A DNA stretch of 64,000 nucleotides from Paraferrimonas haliotis (GCF_002282895.1 NZ_NRRB01000006.1:62001-126000), one strand, 5' to 3'; shown: positions 42,750 to 54,382, counted from the first letter of the stretch. Notes: generated from the letters alone by a model not told the origin. Numbers and translations are program-made.

Positions 42750-43385
42750 ATGATGTTAACAAAAGTTTTGATGACAAAATTAACCGCCCTTGGATTACTT
42801 GCGCTAAGTCACACTGTTGCCGCGACACCTTTTAAGAGTGACGCTAATGACGTGACCCCTTTGCAAACCGGGCAGAGCATTCCTAGTGTTACCGTAACAA
42901 CCATGGCGGGCGATGACGTTGCGTTGACGGATGTTGTGGCAAAGTCACCCACGGTACTTGTGTTTTATCGAGGTGGTTGGTGTCCGTTTTGTAACCAGCA
43001 GTTGGCCTCGCTGAACGAGGTGTTAGGGCAAATTCGTGCGAATGGTTACCAAGTGTTAGCGATTTCACCGGATACTCCTGAGCGCCTAGCGAAGACAAAA
43101 ACATCGGAAGAAATTGATTACACTTTGCTATCGGATAGCTCACTTAATGCCATCAGTGGTTTTAAGTTGGGTTTCTTTTTAGACGATAAAACCGCTAAAC
43201 GTTATCGTGACAGAATGGGACAAGTGTTTGTAACGGCCGAAGGTACCAACAAAATCGTACTGCCGGTACCTGCGGTTTATGTGATTCAAACCGATGGCAG
43301 CATCAGTTACAGCTATTACAATCCGAATTATCGCGAGCGTATGGATACCTCGGAGTTACTCAAAGTAACGGCTGCTGGTTCTTAA
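42750..43385 (+). CDS. Exported peroxiredoxin-like protein (AhpC/TSA family)
   Basis: A 211-residue protein with a signal peptide (ending HTVAA, about residue 25) and a thioredoxin fold. PTVLVFYRGGWCPFCNQQLASL holds a WCPFC motif near residue 80; peroxiredoxins of this AhpC/TSA subgroup have this GGWCPxC pattern rather than the typical PVCT. LAISPDTPER and LPVPAVYVIQTDGSI follow. A periplasmic peroxidase or thiol-redox role is likely; substrate unknown. The start could be either of two adjacent ATG codons (42750 or 42753). Confidence 0.82.
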   Translation: MMLTKVLMTKLTALGLLALSHTVAATPFKSDANDVTPLQTGQSIPSVTVTTMAGDDVALTDVVAKSPTVLVFYRGGWCPFCNQQLASLNEVLGQIRANGYQVLAISPDTPERLAKTKTSEEIDYTLLSDSSLNAISGFKLGFFLDDKTAKRYRDRMGQVFVTAEGTNKIVLPVPAVYVIQTDGSISYSYYNPNYRERMDTSELLKVTAAGS

Positions 43386-43396
43386 ACGACCCTCAG

Positions 43397-44296
43397 CTAA
43401 GGTTTGAGCTTTACCAAGCGCTGCAGCATTAACGCGGTAATGATGCAGCCAAGCCCCACGTATGTCGCCGCTCGAATGTGCTCTTCTAGGATTGCGCTGA
43501 TGAAAAACAGAGACAATACCGGGGATAAAAACGCTAAGTTTGATACGCTGGCGGTTGAGACTTGATTAGAAGCGCTCGCCAATTTGAGCGCTTTTAGCCA
43601 CAGCACAAAGGTAATCCCCATTTCAAATAAGCCTACGTAAACTGCCGCAAACAACGCCTTATAAGTCATGCTAGGAAGGCCGTCGGTTAGTAGCGTCGCT
43701 GCCAAAATAAAGGGTAGACTGATGCAAAAGCTGATGAATAAGCTGACGATTGGCTCGCCCTTATCTTTGGTATTAAACACCCAATAAAGCGCCCATAAAA
43801 CGGTAGAGAGAAGCGCTAAAAACACGCCCAAGCCACTTTCAAATTCCATGGCCAATATGTTGCCACCAGTAGCAATGATTAATACCCCTAAGTAGGCGAT
43901 AATCGCGGCGACAATATCTACTTTGGTGAGCTTTTGTCCCAGCAGCGGTACCATCAATAAGCTCAATACCACAGGCCAGGTATAATTCAACGACTGTGCT
44001 TGCTGTGCAGGTAGTAACGCATAAGCTTCAAATAGCACCAAGTAATATAAAAAGGGATTGAGTAAGCCGGTTTTTAAATAGTGAGCGGGTTGATTGTTGA
44101 GTTGACGACCCACTAAGCGCCACTGTTTTTGATAGCTCAGCAAACCTGCGAGAAACAACATTGATGCCAATGACGCTAGCAACACCAGCTGAATGGGCGT
44201 TACTTGCGTCAAGGCAATTTTAAACGCCGTTGCAACCGTCGACCAAAACAACACCGCCAAAAGTCCATAGCCGTAGGGCTTCCAGTGAGCTTGCAT
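43397..44296 (-). CDS. EamA/DMT-family transporter
   Basis: A 299-residue inner-membrane protein of about ten helices in two EamA repeats. The first repeat opens GYGLLAVLFWSTVATAFKIAL and the second GLGVFLALLSTVLWALYWVFN; the charged KxxPxxL/KLTK loops between helices 4-6 are typical. Members of this family export amino acids, metabolites or unknown small molecules; nothing here tells which. It is transcribed towards the peroxiredoxin gene and divergent from dnaK. Confidence 0.88.
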   Translation of the reverse strand: MQAHWKPYGYGLLAVLFWSTVATAFKIALTQVTPIQLVLLASLASMLFLAGLLSYQKQWRLVGRQLNNQPAHYLKTGLLNPFLYYLVLFEAYALLPAQQAQSLNYTWPVVLSLLMVPLLGQKLTKVDIVAAIIAYLGVLIIATGGNILAMEFESGLGVFLALLSTVLWALYWVFNTKDKGEPIVSLFISFCISLPFILAATLLTDGLPSMTYKALFAAVYVGLFEMGITFVLWLKALKLASASNQVSTASVSNLAFLSPVLSLFFISAILEEHIRAATYVGLGCIITALMLQRLVKLKP

Positions 44297-44388
44297 GATT
44301 GTTTGTTACCTTATGGCGATGACAGCTGAATACTATCTAGTAAACCACGATTACGAGCAAATTAATTTGAGTTTTTTTCGGTTTTACC

Positions 44389-44416
44389 CTTGGAATATAA
44401 AATCTCGCCCCTATAT
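44389..44416 (+). promoter_or_regulatory. Upstream sigma-32 promoter of dnaK (P1)
   Basis: CTTGGAA (44389-44395) and CCCCTATAT (44408-44416), 12 bases apart, resemble the RpoH consensus with one change in the -35 and an inserted T in the -10. Confidence 0.65.
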
Positions 44417-44454
44417 AGCAAGTAACCGGATTTTGAGGGATAGGGCAATTGGCC

Positions 44455-44482
44455 CTTGAAAAGCAACAAGGCGCCCCCATAT
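44455..44482 (+). promoter_or_regulatory. Downstream sigma-32 promoter of dnaK (P2)
   Basis: CTTGAAA (44455-44461) and CCCCATAT (44475-44482) with a 13-base spacer are a perfect RpoH promoter, 65 bases before the dnaK ATG. The same element pair with the same spacer precedes grpE. Confidence 0.93.
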
Positions 44483-44546
44483 CCCTAACCAACACAGAGA
44501 TTTTTGTTGAAGCAATCCTTCAACTGCCGTAACTGGAGAAAGTAAA

Positions 44547-46466
44547 ATGGGCAAAATTATTGGTATTGACTTGGGTACAACCAACTCTTGTATCTCAATT
44601 CTTGATGGCGATGCACCAAAGGTAATCGAGAATGCCGAAGGTGATCGCACGACTCCGTCTATCATCGCATATACCGATGATGAGACTTTAGTAGGTCAGC
44701 CAGCGAAACGCCAAGCGGTTACTAACCCGCACAACACAGTTTTTGCTATTAAGCGCTTGATTGGTCGTCGTTTTGAAGACGATGAAGTTCAGCGCGACGT
44801 CGATATCATGCCGTTCAAAATCTTGAAAGCAGATAACGGAGATGCTTGGGTTGAAGCGCAAGGCAAGAAAATGGCGCCTCCACAAATTTCTGCTGAAATC
44901 TTGAAGAAAATGAAGAAGACCGCAGAAGACTACTTAGGTGAAGCAGTTACCGAAGCAGTTATTACTGTACCGGCTTATTTTAACGACTCACAGCGTCAAG
45001 CAACTAAAGACGCTGGTCGTATCGCAGGTTTGGAAGTTAAACGTATTATTAACGAGCCAACGGCTGCAGCACTTGCCTATGGTTTGGATAAGAAAACCGG
45101 CGAGAACATTGTTGCGGTTTACGATTTAGGTGGTGGTACTTTCGATATTTCTATTATCGAAATGGACAACGTTGATGGCGAGCAAACCTTTGAAGTACTA
45201 GCCACAAACGGTGACACTCACTTAGGTGGTGAAGATTTTGATAACCGTCTTATCAACTACTTGGTTGATGAGTTTAAGAAAGATCAAAGCATTGACCTAC
45301 GTAACGATCCGTTGGCGATGCAACGTCTTAAAGAAGCGGCTGAGAAAGCGAAAATTGAGCTATCTTCAGCGGTTCAAACCGAAGTTAACTTACCGTACAT
45401 CACAGCCGATGCCACCGGTCCTAAGCACTTAGTGGTTAAGGTAACTCGCGCTAAGCTTGAGTCCTTGGTTGAAGATTTGATTAGCCGCTCACTTGAGCCG
45501 TTGAAAGTGGCGTTAGCGGACGCAGATTTATCTGTATCTGATATTAACGACGTGATTTTGGTGGGTGGTCAAACCCGTATGCCGAAAGTACAAGAAGCGG
45601 TAACAGGCTTCTTCGGTAAAGAGCCTCGTAAAGACGTGAATCCAGATGAAGCGGTTGCTATGGGTGCTGCGGTACAAGGTGGGGTACTTTCTGGTGACGT
45701 TAAAGACGTATTATTGTTAGACGTTACTCCACTATCTCTTGGTATTGAGACCATGGGTGGCGTAATGACTAAAGTGGTTGAGAAGAACACCACGATTCCT
45801 ACTAAAGGAAGCCAAACCTTCTCTACTGCAGAAGACAATCAAAGTGCGGTAACCATTCACGTGCTTCAAGGTGAGCGCAAACGTGCTGGTGAGAACAAAT
45901 CTCTAGGCCAATTTAACCTAGAAGGCATTCAACCTGCGCCACGTGGTATGCCACAAATTGAAGTAAGCTTCGACCTAGACGCTGACGGTATTTTGCATGT
46001 GTCTGCTAAAGACAAGAATACCGGCAAAGAGCAGAAGATCACCATTAAAGCGAACTCTGGTTTGTCTGATGATGAGATTGATGCAATGGTACGCGACGCT
46101 GAAGCGAATGCTGAAGAAGATGCGAAGTTTGAAGAGCTTGTGCAAGCTCGCAACCAAGCTGATGGCCTAGTACACGCGACTAAGAAGCAAGTCGAAGAAG
46201 CGGGCGAAGAGCTAGCGGCTGAAGACAAAGCGGCTATCGAAGAAGCATCCAAAGCGGTTGAAGAAGCGGTTAAAGGCGATGACAAAGACGCTATCGAAGC
46301 GGCCAGTCAAAAGTTGATTGAAGCTTCTGCCAAGTTGATGGAAATTGCTCAAGCGAAAGCGCAAGCTCAAGCCGGTGGCGAAGCGCCACAAGGCGACGCT
46401 CCACAGCAGCCTGCTGACGATGTTGTTGACGCTGAGTTTGAAGAAGTAAAAGACGACAAAAAATAA
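44547..46466 (+). CDS. dnaK: Chaperone DnaK (Hsp70)
   Basis: DnaK binds exposed hydrophobic peptides in an ATP-driven cycle with DnaJ and GrpE. The 639 residues match E. coli DnaK (638): [12 protein letters not shown] at the N terminus, [17 protein letters not shown] near 195, [12 protein letters not shown] near 340, the linker [15 protein letters not shown] near 390, the substrate domain and the C-terminal [18 protein letters not shown] precedes the ATG. Two sigma-32 promoters lie upstream and dnaJ follows. Confidence 0.99.
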   Translation: MGKIIGIDLGTTNSCISILDGDAPKVIENAEGDRTTPSIIAYTDDETLVGQPAKRQAVTNPHNTVFAIKRLIGRRFEDDEVQRDVDIMPFKILKADNGDAWVEAQGKKMAPPQISAEILKKMKKTAEDYLGEAVTEAVITVPAYFNDSQRQATKDAGRIAGLEVKRIINEPTAAALAYGLDKKTGENIVAVYDLGGGTFDISIIEMDNVDGEQTFEVLATNGDTHLGGEDFDNRLINYLVDEFKKDQSIDLRNDPLAMQRLKEAAEKAKIELSSAVQTEVNLPYITADATGPKHLVVKVTRAKLESLVEDLISRSLEPLKVALADADLSVSDINDVILVGGQTRMPKVQEAVTGFFGKEPRKDVNPDEAVAMGAAVQGGVLSGDVKDVLLLDVTPLSLGIETMGGVMTKVVEKNTTIPTKGSQTFSTAEDNQSAVTIHVLQGERKRAGENKSLGQFNLEGIQPAPRGMPQIEVSFDLDADGILHVSAKDKNTGKEQKITIKANSGLSDDEIDAMVRDAEANAEEDAKFEELVQARNQADGLVHATKKQVEEAGEELAAEDKAAIEEASKAVEEAVKGDDKDAIEAASQKLIEASAKLMEIAQAKAQAQAGGEAPQGDAPQQPADDVVDAEFEEVKDDKK

Positions 46467-46498
46467 TTAGTTTTTCACACTAATTAAATCGATAAGCG

Positions 46499-46522
46499 GG
46501 CGTATGGGGAAACTCATATGCC
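46499..46522 (+). other. Hairpin in the dnaK-dnaJ gap
   Basis: GGCGTATG (46499-46506) and CATATGCC (46515-46522) make an 8-bp stem with one G-U pair and an 8-base loop. No T-run follows, so it is not a full terminator; it might modulate read-through or mRNA stability, which would fit less DnaJ than DnaK. Confidence 0.35.
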
Positions 46523-46568
46523 CGTTTGAATGAGCAATGTTAGCAAAATAAGCGAAGCTGCAAAGACT

Positions 46569-47693
46569 ATGTCAAAACGAGATTACTACGAAGTACTTGG
46601 GGTCGGTCGAGACGCCAGTGAGCGTGAAATTAAAAAGGCGTATAAAAAACTCGCCATGAAATTTCACCCCGACCGCAACCCTGGTGATGCCAAAGCTGAA
46701 GCTTCTTTCAAAGAAGCCAAGGAAGCTTATGAGATTTTAACCGATGCCGATAAAAAGGCCGCTTACGATCAGTTTGGTCACGCCGGTGTTGATCCGAATC
46801 GCGGTGGTGGCGGTGGTCACGGCGACTTTGGGGACATCTTTGGTGATGTGTTTGGCGACATTTTTGGAGGTGGCCGTCGTGGCGGTCAGCGTCAAGCGCA
46901 GCGTGGCTCAGATTTGCGCTACAACATGGAGCTTAGCTTAGAAGAAGCGGTCCGAGGTGTTAGCAAAGAGATTCGTATCCCCACTTTAACCGAATGTGAA
47001 GTGTGTGACGGTTCGGGAGCTAAAAAAGGTTCTAAAGCAGAGACTTGCGGAACCTGTCATGGCCAAGGCCAAGTGCAAATGCGTCAAGGCTTCTTTGCCG
47101 TGCAGCAGCCATGTCCAACCTGTAATGGACGCGGCAAAATCATTAAGGAACCATGCAACAAGTGTCATGGCCATGGGCGTTATGAGAAATCTAAAACCTT
47201 GTCGGTTAAGATTCCTGCAGGTGTCGATAGCGGTGATCGCGTGCGCTTATCTGGTGAAGGTGAAGCGGGCGAATTCGGAGCTCCAGCCGGTGATTTATAC
47301 GTACAAGTGCATGTTCAAGAGCACCCAATCTTCCAGCGCGATGGCAATAATCTTTACTGCGAAGTGCCGATTAGCTTTACCAATGCCGCTTTAGGCGGTG
47401 AGATTGAAGTGCCAACCTTAGATGGCAAAGTGAAGCTGAAGATTCCTGCTGAAACGCAAACCGGCCGCATGTTCCGTATGCGCGGCAAAGGCGTTAAATC
47501 TGTTCGTAGCCACGCGGTTGGTGACTTGATTTGTAAAGTGCTTGTGGAAACGCCCGTGAAGCTTAACGACAAGCAAAAAGAGCTACTAGAAGAGTTTGAA
47601 GCCAGCTTGAATGGTGGCAAGCATTGCCATCGTCCAAAAGCGGAAGGCTTCTTTGACGGCGTTAAGAAGTTCTTCGACGACCTAACCAAATAA
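46569..47693 (+). CDS. dnaJ: Chaperone DnaJ (Hsp40)
   Basis: DnaJ stimulates the DnaK ATPase and delivers substrates. The 374 residues match E. coli DnaJ (376): J-domain with HPD in [10 protein letters not shown], Gly/Phe-rich region ([21 protein letters not shown]), four zinc motifs ([32 protein letters not shown]), then the C-terminal substrate domains. I start at [11 protein letters not shown] (46569) by homology; an in-frame ATG 39 bases earlier lacks a ribosome site, and even the chosen start has only a weak one, suggesting read-on from dnaK. Confidence 0.97.
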   Translation: MSKRDYYEVLGVGRDASEREIKKAYKKLAMKFHPDRNPGDAKAEASFKEAKEAYEILTDADKKAAYDQFGHAGVDPNRGGGGGHGDFGDIFGDVFGDIFGGGRRGGQRQAQRGSDLRYNMELSLEEAVRGVSKEIRIPTLTECEVCDGSGAKKGSKAETCGTCHGQGQVQMRQGFFAVQQPCPTCNGRGKIIKEPCNKCHGHGRYEKSKTLSVKIPAGVDSGDRVRLSGEGEAGEFGAPAGDLYVQVHVQEHPIFQRDGNNLYCEVPISFTNAALGGEIEVPTLDGKVKLKIPAETQTGRMFRMRGKGVKSVRSHAVGDLICKVLVETPVKLNDKQKELLEEFEASLNGGKHCHRPKAEGFFDGVKKFFDDLTK

Positions 47694-47710
47694 GCTTCCA
47701 AGCTCCCATA

Positions 47711-47740
47711 AAAAAACGGCAATTTTCATTGCCGTTTTTT
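47711..47740 (+). terminator. Terminator of dnaK-dnaJ
   Basis: A perfect 13-bp stem with TTTC loop (47711-47723 with 47728-47740), flanked by A6 and T6, 18 bases after the dnaJ stop. Confidence 0.93.
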
Positions 47741-47743
47741 TAT

Positions 47744-47808
47744 GGGGACGTACCCCACTTTTTTTAACCACTAACTTTCAATGAGTTAGCGGATAGGGGT
47801 ACGTCCCC
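47744..47808. repeat. REP/BIME-like element, GGGGACGTACCCC family
   Basis: One forward copy GGGGACGTACCCC (47744-47756) and one exact inverse GGGGTACGTCCCC (47796-47808) bracket a 39-base spacer that itself holds a small inverted repeat, CTAACT (47771-47776) and AGTTAG (47784-47789). The whole can fold as a double-level hairpin. It is wedged between the dnaJ terminator and the next gene on the minus strand, whose TAG stop begins at the last base of the inverse copy. Same family as 32670-32768. Confidence 0.75.
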
Positions 47809-50369
47809 TATGGTTTTAGCTTGAGCTCGATGAACTGCAAGCTATGGGCGTTTTTGTCGCCGGTAACCGACCAAACTGAGTTGTCGAGGTTAAGCAGTTC
47901 GTCGCGGCGGTTAACGCGAACGCCGCCCACAGTTGCGGGTTGCGAAACTAGGTCACCGTCTTTTGATACAAGCGCAACTTTGGTTTGCAAGTAGCTTGTT
48001 TTGTTCCACTCTTCCCAAAGAACTAACAATTGGTTGGCGTCGGTTTTCGCTACTTTTACGCGGGAGGCGTTGTGGCCAACATCAGACGCATCGTAGTGAG
48101 TTAGCCATTTGATGCCGGTATCTCGCTGTGGCATTTGGTTGCCATCAAATGAGTAGTACTCGCCTTCCTCTGCAGCGTAATCGCCATGCGATACAACCAG
48201 ATCGTCGCTAACAACGTTGCCGCTGCCACTGGCTTGCTCAAAGCTTGGGCTCACTTTAACAAAGCCAATATTGCGTGCGTTAACTATGTTGTGCGGATCC
48301 GATGGGTTATCGAAGCTGGTTTGGGCGTTGTTCAACACTCGACCTTGGGCATCGTGCTCTGAAGCGAATACAACAGCGTAGCCATCGTCAACATCGGCGA
48401 TTCCACCAAGTTCAGTGTAGGTCTTATTATCATTGCTCCACTGATAGGTTTGCTGTCCGGCAATATCAGTGTAATAAGGTGCGAATGGACCTCGACCATC
48501 GTGTGCGGCCACTGTGCCGTGAGCGGTTTTAAAGGTATACACAACGCGGCTGTTACGATCGCTGGCGTTAAAGCGATGGAAATTAACACCACGCGGGTAG
48601 TTGTCGCCTAAGTCGATGGCGATAAAGTTTTGGTCGTCCGCAACGCTTAGTACGTTACTGAAAGAATGCCCTGAAAATTGTCCCCAGCTTTTTACGAGAG
48701 TCAATGAGTTGGCATCTAATACAATACCGTCAGCACCTTGGTGATTTAAGCCATCAGCGGTTTGGTTATGCAAGCGCGAATACAATAACGCAAGTTTACC
48801 GTTAGCATACTTAAGACTCACTACGTTAGTTTCATGATGTAAATCACCAAAATAAGTCATGTTCAGTGTGTTTTGACTGTCATTTAGCTCTTTTTCACCA
48901 AGCAATTTGCCACTCTCATCGGTTTTTATAAGAACCGCCGACAAGCTTTTATGTGGATCGCTGTTCTTGTTGTAGTTAGGGTCGGTGTTACCGGCTTCAA
49001 AAAGAACATAGTAGATATTGCCATTGTCATCGTTTGTTGATGCGGCAATCAGATAGTCTTTATGACTGCTTGCAGATGGCAAAGTCAGAGTCGTACTGGC
49101 ATAGCTAGAAGGGTTGAACTTAGTTAGGTAGTTGGTGAATTTCTCACGGTCTTGCCAAACCACGCCCACTTGCCCGTCACTCAGTTTCATTACGCTGTAG
49201 TAATGGTTTTGTCCGTATTTATTAGCGTCATCGCCAGGGCCTGCAGTAAAGTCTGCTACGGCTTTAGGAGTAATGTTGCTGTCGAGTGATACCTCATAGG
49301 CATTCACGCTTTGCAAACCCGCCACATCAGCCAGTTGCGCGGCCATTACGTTATCAGCAACTTGGAAGTAAGTTGATGGCGCTGCGGCATTGGCATCAAC
49401 AACCACAACCGTCATGGTATCGCTGATATCATCTAAATTTAACGCGTCGACAGCGGTATAGCCGTTAGCATCTGGAGCGGCGTCAACATGAGCCAGCAAG
49501 TTAAATTTATTGAGACTGGCGTCGTATTGGTACAAATTAACCGCTTGATTATTTTCAAGCTTTAGGCGCACGTAATGCTTGCTGGCCACAAAATTGTCTT
49601 GTGAATTGCTAGCCGATTGCTGAGGGGCTGAGAATTGATAAGCAGTAAAGTGCTCGTCACCAGATGACAACTGACCAGATGCAATAGGGTAGTTGGCATT
49701 GCTGTAACTTGTGCCGGTATAGCAAGCATTTTGGTAGAACTTAGAGTAAACGTTCACTGCACCAATGATATCGGCTTTATCAACATTACCAGCGCACTGA
49801 CCTGTCTCGGTGCTAGTGCCGGGTGCTACGATATTTGCGGTGGCAGCAAATTGAAAATGCTTAACTGGTTGTAAACCCGTGGTACTCGTTTGAGAAGCCG
49901 CATCAGTGGTTGCAGTATTCGTTGCCGCAGTGTCTGTTACAGCGGTACCTGTACCTGTGGTTGCGGTGCCACTATCAGTTGTCGCGGTCCCAGTTCCCGT
50001 CTCTGTCCCAGCATCAGTGCCAGTTGCAGGCTGAGTTGCCGGCACCAAATCCAACATTGGGGTGGTATCCGTTGCTGCGGTTCCTGTATCAGGCTGAGTT
50101 GCCGGCACCAAAGTCAACATTGGCGTAGTATCGCCGTCAGTTGTTGTTGCGCCGTGTACCGTTGAGCCACTGCCACTTGTTGCGCCCGTATCCGTGCCAG
50201 TATCCGTGCCAGTATCTACAGGCGTTTGCACTGGAGTCGAAGCACCACCATCGGTTGCGGCTCCAGATATTACTGGCGTTGATGATGCCGCTGCAGGAGC
50301 ATCAGAATGATCGTCACCACAGCCACTAAGTACAAGAGCTAATGCCGCTGCACATAATACTTTATTCAT
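47808..50369 (-). CDS. Large Thr/Asp-rich lipoprotein of unknown function
   Basis: An 853-residue lipoprotein: LVLSGCGDD places the lipidated Cys at residue 17. Residues about 25-165 are a low-complexity linker rich in Thr, Asp, Gly and Ala (DTGTDTGTDTG, TGTGTATTDSGTATTG), containing two copies of DTTPML-x-LVPATQP. The remaining 680 residues look like an all-beta, propeller-like surface domain (VGVVWQDREKF, IYYVLFEAGN, KLALLYSRLH, YAVVFASEHD), with a Cys pair near 190-215. No known domain is recognised. A surface or periplasmic binding role is possible but unproven. It stands alone between dnaJ and pepT, breaking the usual dnaJ-dapB order. Confidence 0.8.
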   Translation of the reverse strand: MNKVLCAAALALVLSGCGDDHSDAPAAASSTPVISGAATDGGASTPVQTPVDTGTDTGTDTGATSGSGSTVHGATTTDGDTTPMLTLVPATQPDTGTAATDTTPMLDLVPATQPATGTDAGTETGTGTATTDSGTATTGTGTAVTDTAATNTATTDAASQTSTTGLQPVKHFQFAATANIVAPGTSTETGQCAGNVDKADIIGAVNVYSKFYQNACYTGTSYSNANYPIASGQLSSGDEHFTAYQFSAPQQSASNSQDNFVASKHYVRLKLENNQAVNLYQYDASLNKFNLLAHVDAAPDANGYTAVDALNLDDISDTMTVVVVDANAAAPSTYFQVADNVMAAQLADVAGLQSVNAYEVSLDSNITPKAVADFTAGPGDDANKYGQNHYYSVMKLSDGQVGVVWQDREKFTNYLTKFNPSSYASTTLTLPSASSHKDYLIAASTNDDNGNIYYVLFEAGNTDPNYNKNSDPHKSLSAVLIKTDESGKLLGEKELNDSQNTLNMTYFGDLHHETNVVSLKYANGKLALLYSRLHNQTADGLNHQGADGIVLDANSLTLVKSWGQFSGHSFSNVLSVADDQNFIAIDLGDNYPRGVNFHRFNASDRNSRVVYTFKTAHGTVAAHDGRGPFAPYYTDIAGQQTYQWSNDNKTYTELGGIADVDDGYAVVFASEHDAQGRVLNNAQTSFDNPSDPHNIVNARNIGFVKVSPSFEQASGSGNVVSDDLVVSHGDYAAEEGEYYSFDGNQMPQRDTGIKWLTHYDASDVGHNASRVKVAKTDANQLLVLWEEWNKTSYLQTKVALVSKDGDLVSQPATVGGVRVNRRDELLNLDNSVWSVTGDKNAHSLQFIELKLKP
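50028..50132 (-). repeat. Duplicated 42-bp coding repeat in the lipoprotein linker
   Basis: Two near-identical 42-base units (50028-50069 and 50091-50132) start 63 bases (21 codons) apart and encode the repeated DTTPML-x-LVPATQP. Nearby, GTATCCGTGCCA is repeated head to tail around 50188-50215, encoding DTGT units. Such tandem DNA is prone to copy-number change without loss of frame. Confidence 0.75.
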
Positions 50370-50569
50370 TGAGCCTTTCTCACGTGTTTAACAATTCTCA
50401 ATAGAATCCATTAGTTGCAGGGTGAAAGCTGTGTTGAAGATGCTCTGTATGTGTGAAAGGAAAGATGACTCGGTCACTTTTCTTCTAGTTTTGAGAGCGG
50501 TGAATCATTTTTATACATCGAAGTTATGGATACTGTTGCGTCGTTTTACTTGATATTGACAGGTTTTCT

Positions 50570-51805
50570 ATGCGCCAACAGCTTCTCGACCGTTTTCTTC
50601 GTTATGTTCAATTTGACACCCAATCCAACGCCGCCAATGGGAACTGTCCTTCAACCCCTGGGCAAATGGAGTTAGCCAAAACCTTGCAGCAAGAGCTATT
50701 AGCAATGGGGTTGGACAAGGTGAGTCTTGATGAGCACGGTTATTTGTTTGCTAGACTTCCCGCGAACACTTCAACCAAGGTTAGCAGCATTGGCTTTATT
50801 GCCCATATGGATACGGCAATGGATGCCAGCGGTGCCAATGTAAAACCGCAAATCATTGACGATTATGATGGTGGCGTTATTGAGCTTGGTAATAATCAGG
50901 AGCAGTTAGATCCGCAACAATACCCGGAGCTTGCTCGTTTAGCTGGACAAACATTGATAACAACCGATGGCACTACGCTGTTAGGTGCGGATAATAAAGC
51001 CGGAATTGCGGAAATCATTACTGCCATGGAGCATTTGTTAAAGCATCCAGAAATCCCTCACGGCGATATTTGTATTGGCTTTACCCCCGATGAGGAAATT
51101 GGTCGTGGAGCGCATTTATTTGATGTGGAAAAATTTGGGGCGCATTGGGCCTACACTATTGATGGTGGTGAATTAGGAGAGCTTGAGTTTGAGAATTTTA
51201 ACGCCAGCAGTGCCGTGGTCACTTGTCATGGTGTCTCGGTCCATCCAGGTAGCGCCAAAAACAAATTGGTTAATTCAATGAACATTGGTGCAAAATTCCA
51301 GGCGCTAATGCCGGAGCATCCTACACCAGAAACCACGGAAGGCTACGAGGGGTTTTATCACTTAGCGGCCATAACCCCAAGCATTGCAACAACCGAATTA
51401 CTGTATATTTTGCGTGATTTTGACGAGCAAGCTATGGCCGCTAAAAAAGCATTTATGCACGCTAAAGTTAATGAGCTTAATGAGCAATTAACCCGAGGCT
51501 CTGTATCCATAGAAATTACTGATTCCTACTTTAATATGAAGGAAAAAGTAGAGCCCCACATGCATATTATCGAGATCGCCGAGCAAGCGATGACTAACCT
51601 CGATGTCCAACCCAAAATAAAACCCATTCGCGGTGGTACAGACGGAGCGCAATTGTCATTTAAAGGGCTGCCATGCCCTAATGTATTTACCGGTGGCTAT
51701 AACTTCCACGGTATTCACGAATACGCATCCTTAGACCAAATGGAAAAAGCGGTGGAAGTCATCGTGGAAATTTGTCGATTAACCGCAATACGAGAAGCAA
51801 AATAG
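50570..51805 (+). CDS. pepT: Peptidase T (tripeptide aminopeptidase)
   Basis: A cytosolic M20B zinc aminopeptidase that removes N-terminal residues from tripeptides. The 411 residues match E. coli PepT (408): [18 protein letters not shown], the metal motifs [11 protein letters not shown] near residue 78, [14 protein letters not shown] near 138 and [11 protein letters not shown] near 172, and the C-terminal [20 protein letters not shown]. The HxD, bridging Asp and EE pair of the di-zinc centre are all present. Probably monocistronic, with a hairpin after the stop. Confidence 0.97.
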   Translation: MRQQLLDRFLRYVQFDTQSNAANGNCPSTPGQMELAKTLQQELLAMGLDKVSLDEHGYLFARLPANTSTKVSSIGFIAHMDTAMDASGANVKPQIIDDYDGGVIELGNNQEQLDPQQYPELARLAGQTLITTDGTTLLGADNKAGIAEIITAMEHLLKHPEIPHGDICIGFTPDEEIGRGAHLFDVEKFGAHWAYTIDGGELGELEFENFNASSAVVTCHGVSVHPGSAKNKLVNSMNIGAKFQALMPEHPTPETTEGYEGFYHLAAITPSIATTELLYILRDFDEQAMAAKKAFMHAKVNELNEQLTRGSVSIEITDSYFNMKEKVEPHMHIIEIAEQAMTNLDVQPKIKPIRGGTDGAQLSFKGLPCPNVFTGGYNFHGIHEYASLDQMEKAVEVIVEICRLTAIREAK

Positions 51806-51841
51806 CGAGTAACATAAACGCAACAAAGCGCTTGAATTGGG

Positions 51842-51868
51842 TGCCTCTCACTGCCAAAATGAGAGGCA
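51842..51868 (+). terminator. Hairpin after pepT
   Basis: TGCCTCTCA (51842-51850) and TGAGAGGCA (51860-51868) form a perfect 9-bp stem, followed by TCTTCT rather than a full T-run. It may be a weak terminator between pepT and the protease gene. Confidence 0.5.
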
Positions 51869-51894
51869 TCTTCTAAGGTAAAAGGACATTTGCC

Positions 51895-52695
51895 ATGCGA
51901 TTTAAGCTTGTCGTTGTCGCTGTTGCTACAGCAGTTACACTCAGCAGTTGTGCACTGCATAAATCCCCTACGGGCCGTCATCAAGTGTTGCTTTTTTCTG
52001 AAGCAGAAATGACGCAAATGGGCGCCCAATCTTTCGCTCAAATTAAGAAACAAGAAAAAATTTCTACCGACGCTAACAAGGTCGCATACGTTCAATGCAT
52101 CGCAGATGCCATTACTGCCGAACTGCCGACTAAGCAAAACTGGGAAACGGTTACTTTTGAATCGGATCAGTTAAATGCCTTCGCCTTACCCGGAGGTCAT
52201 ATTGGTGTGTATACAGGTTTGATGAAAGCCGCCGAAAACCAAGATCAATTGGCGGCGGTAATAGGCCATGAAGTTGGACACGTATTAGCTCGTCACGGCA
52301 ACGAGCAAGTGACCCGAGGTCAGCTGTCCAGTGCCGGCTTGCAAATTGCGAATATAGCGCTGCAAGGGCAAAGCCAAGCCGAGCGAGAAATGGCGATGTC
52401 AGCGCTGGGTGCCGGCTTGCAGTTGGGGCTAATGTTGCCTTTTGGCCGTGCTCAAGAAACCGAATCCGATGAAATCGGTGCCGAGTTAATGGCCAAAGCG
52501 GGTTTTGATCCATCCCAAGCCATTGTCTTGTGGAAAAACATGGCCAAGTTCAGTGAAGGTGCGCCACCAGAGTTTCTATCGACTCACCCGTCCCACAGTA
52601 CTCGAATCGAAGATTTAACGGCTCTGCAAGCTAAAGTGATGCCTATCTATCAGCAAGCAAAAGCGCAAGGAAAGCGACCAAACTGCTCTCTTTAA
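51895..52695 (+). CDS. loiP: M48 metalloprotease lipoprotein (LoiP/YggG-like)
   Basis: A 266-residue lipoprotein protease. The signal VTLSSCALHK has the lipidated Cys near residue 19; LPGGHIGVYTGLM precedes the zinc motif HEVGH (AAVIGHEVGHVLARHG, near residue 123), the third ligand Glu is in ETESDEIGAELM, and STHPSHSTRIEDL follows. This is the arrangement of E. coli LoiP (YggG, 252 residues), an outer-membrane-linked M48 peptidase. AAAGGAC precedes the ATG. The assignment to LoiP rather than BepA rests on size, as there is no TPR domain. Confidence 0.88.
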   Translation: MRFKLVVVAVATAVTLSSCALHKSPTGRHQVLLFSEAEMTQMGAQSFAQIKKQEKISTDANKVAYVQCIADAITAELPTKQNWETVTFESDQLNAFALPGGHIGVYTGLMKAAENQDQLAAVIGHEVGHVLARHGNEQVTRGQLSSAGLQIANIALQGQSQAEREMAMSALGAGLQLGLMLPFGRAQETESDEIGAELMAKAGFDPSQAIVLWKNMAKFSEGAPPEFLSTHPSHSTRIEDLTALQAKVMPIYQQAKAQGKRPNCSL

Positions 52696-52793
52696 TATGA
52701 TGTTATTCGCTTAAAAAAAACGCCGGTACGTAGCAGATTTCCAAGTGGCTTTCATGCTACAATCCGGCGAATTTTATTAACTGAGTGACAAAC

Positions 52794-54333
<1,540 letters not shown>

Positions 54334-54382
54334 GATAATTAGTGGTTAGCCGATAAATAATTAGTCAAAGGCCAAATTTGGT

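Noticed and set aside
46099..46440. Minus-strand Ser/Ala-rich frame opposite the dnaK 3' end
   Set aside because: It is the antisense shadow of the Glu/Ala-rich C terminus of DnaK and has no ribosome site.
49890..50329. Plus-strand Cys/Arg-rich frames opposite the lipoprotein linker
   Set aside because: They arise from antisense reading of the Thr/Asp repeat DNA; composition is repeat-driven and no ribosome site precedes them.
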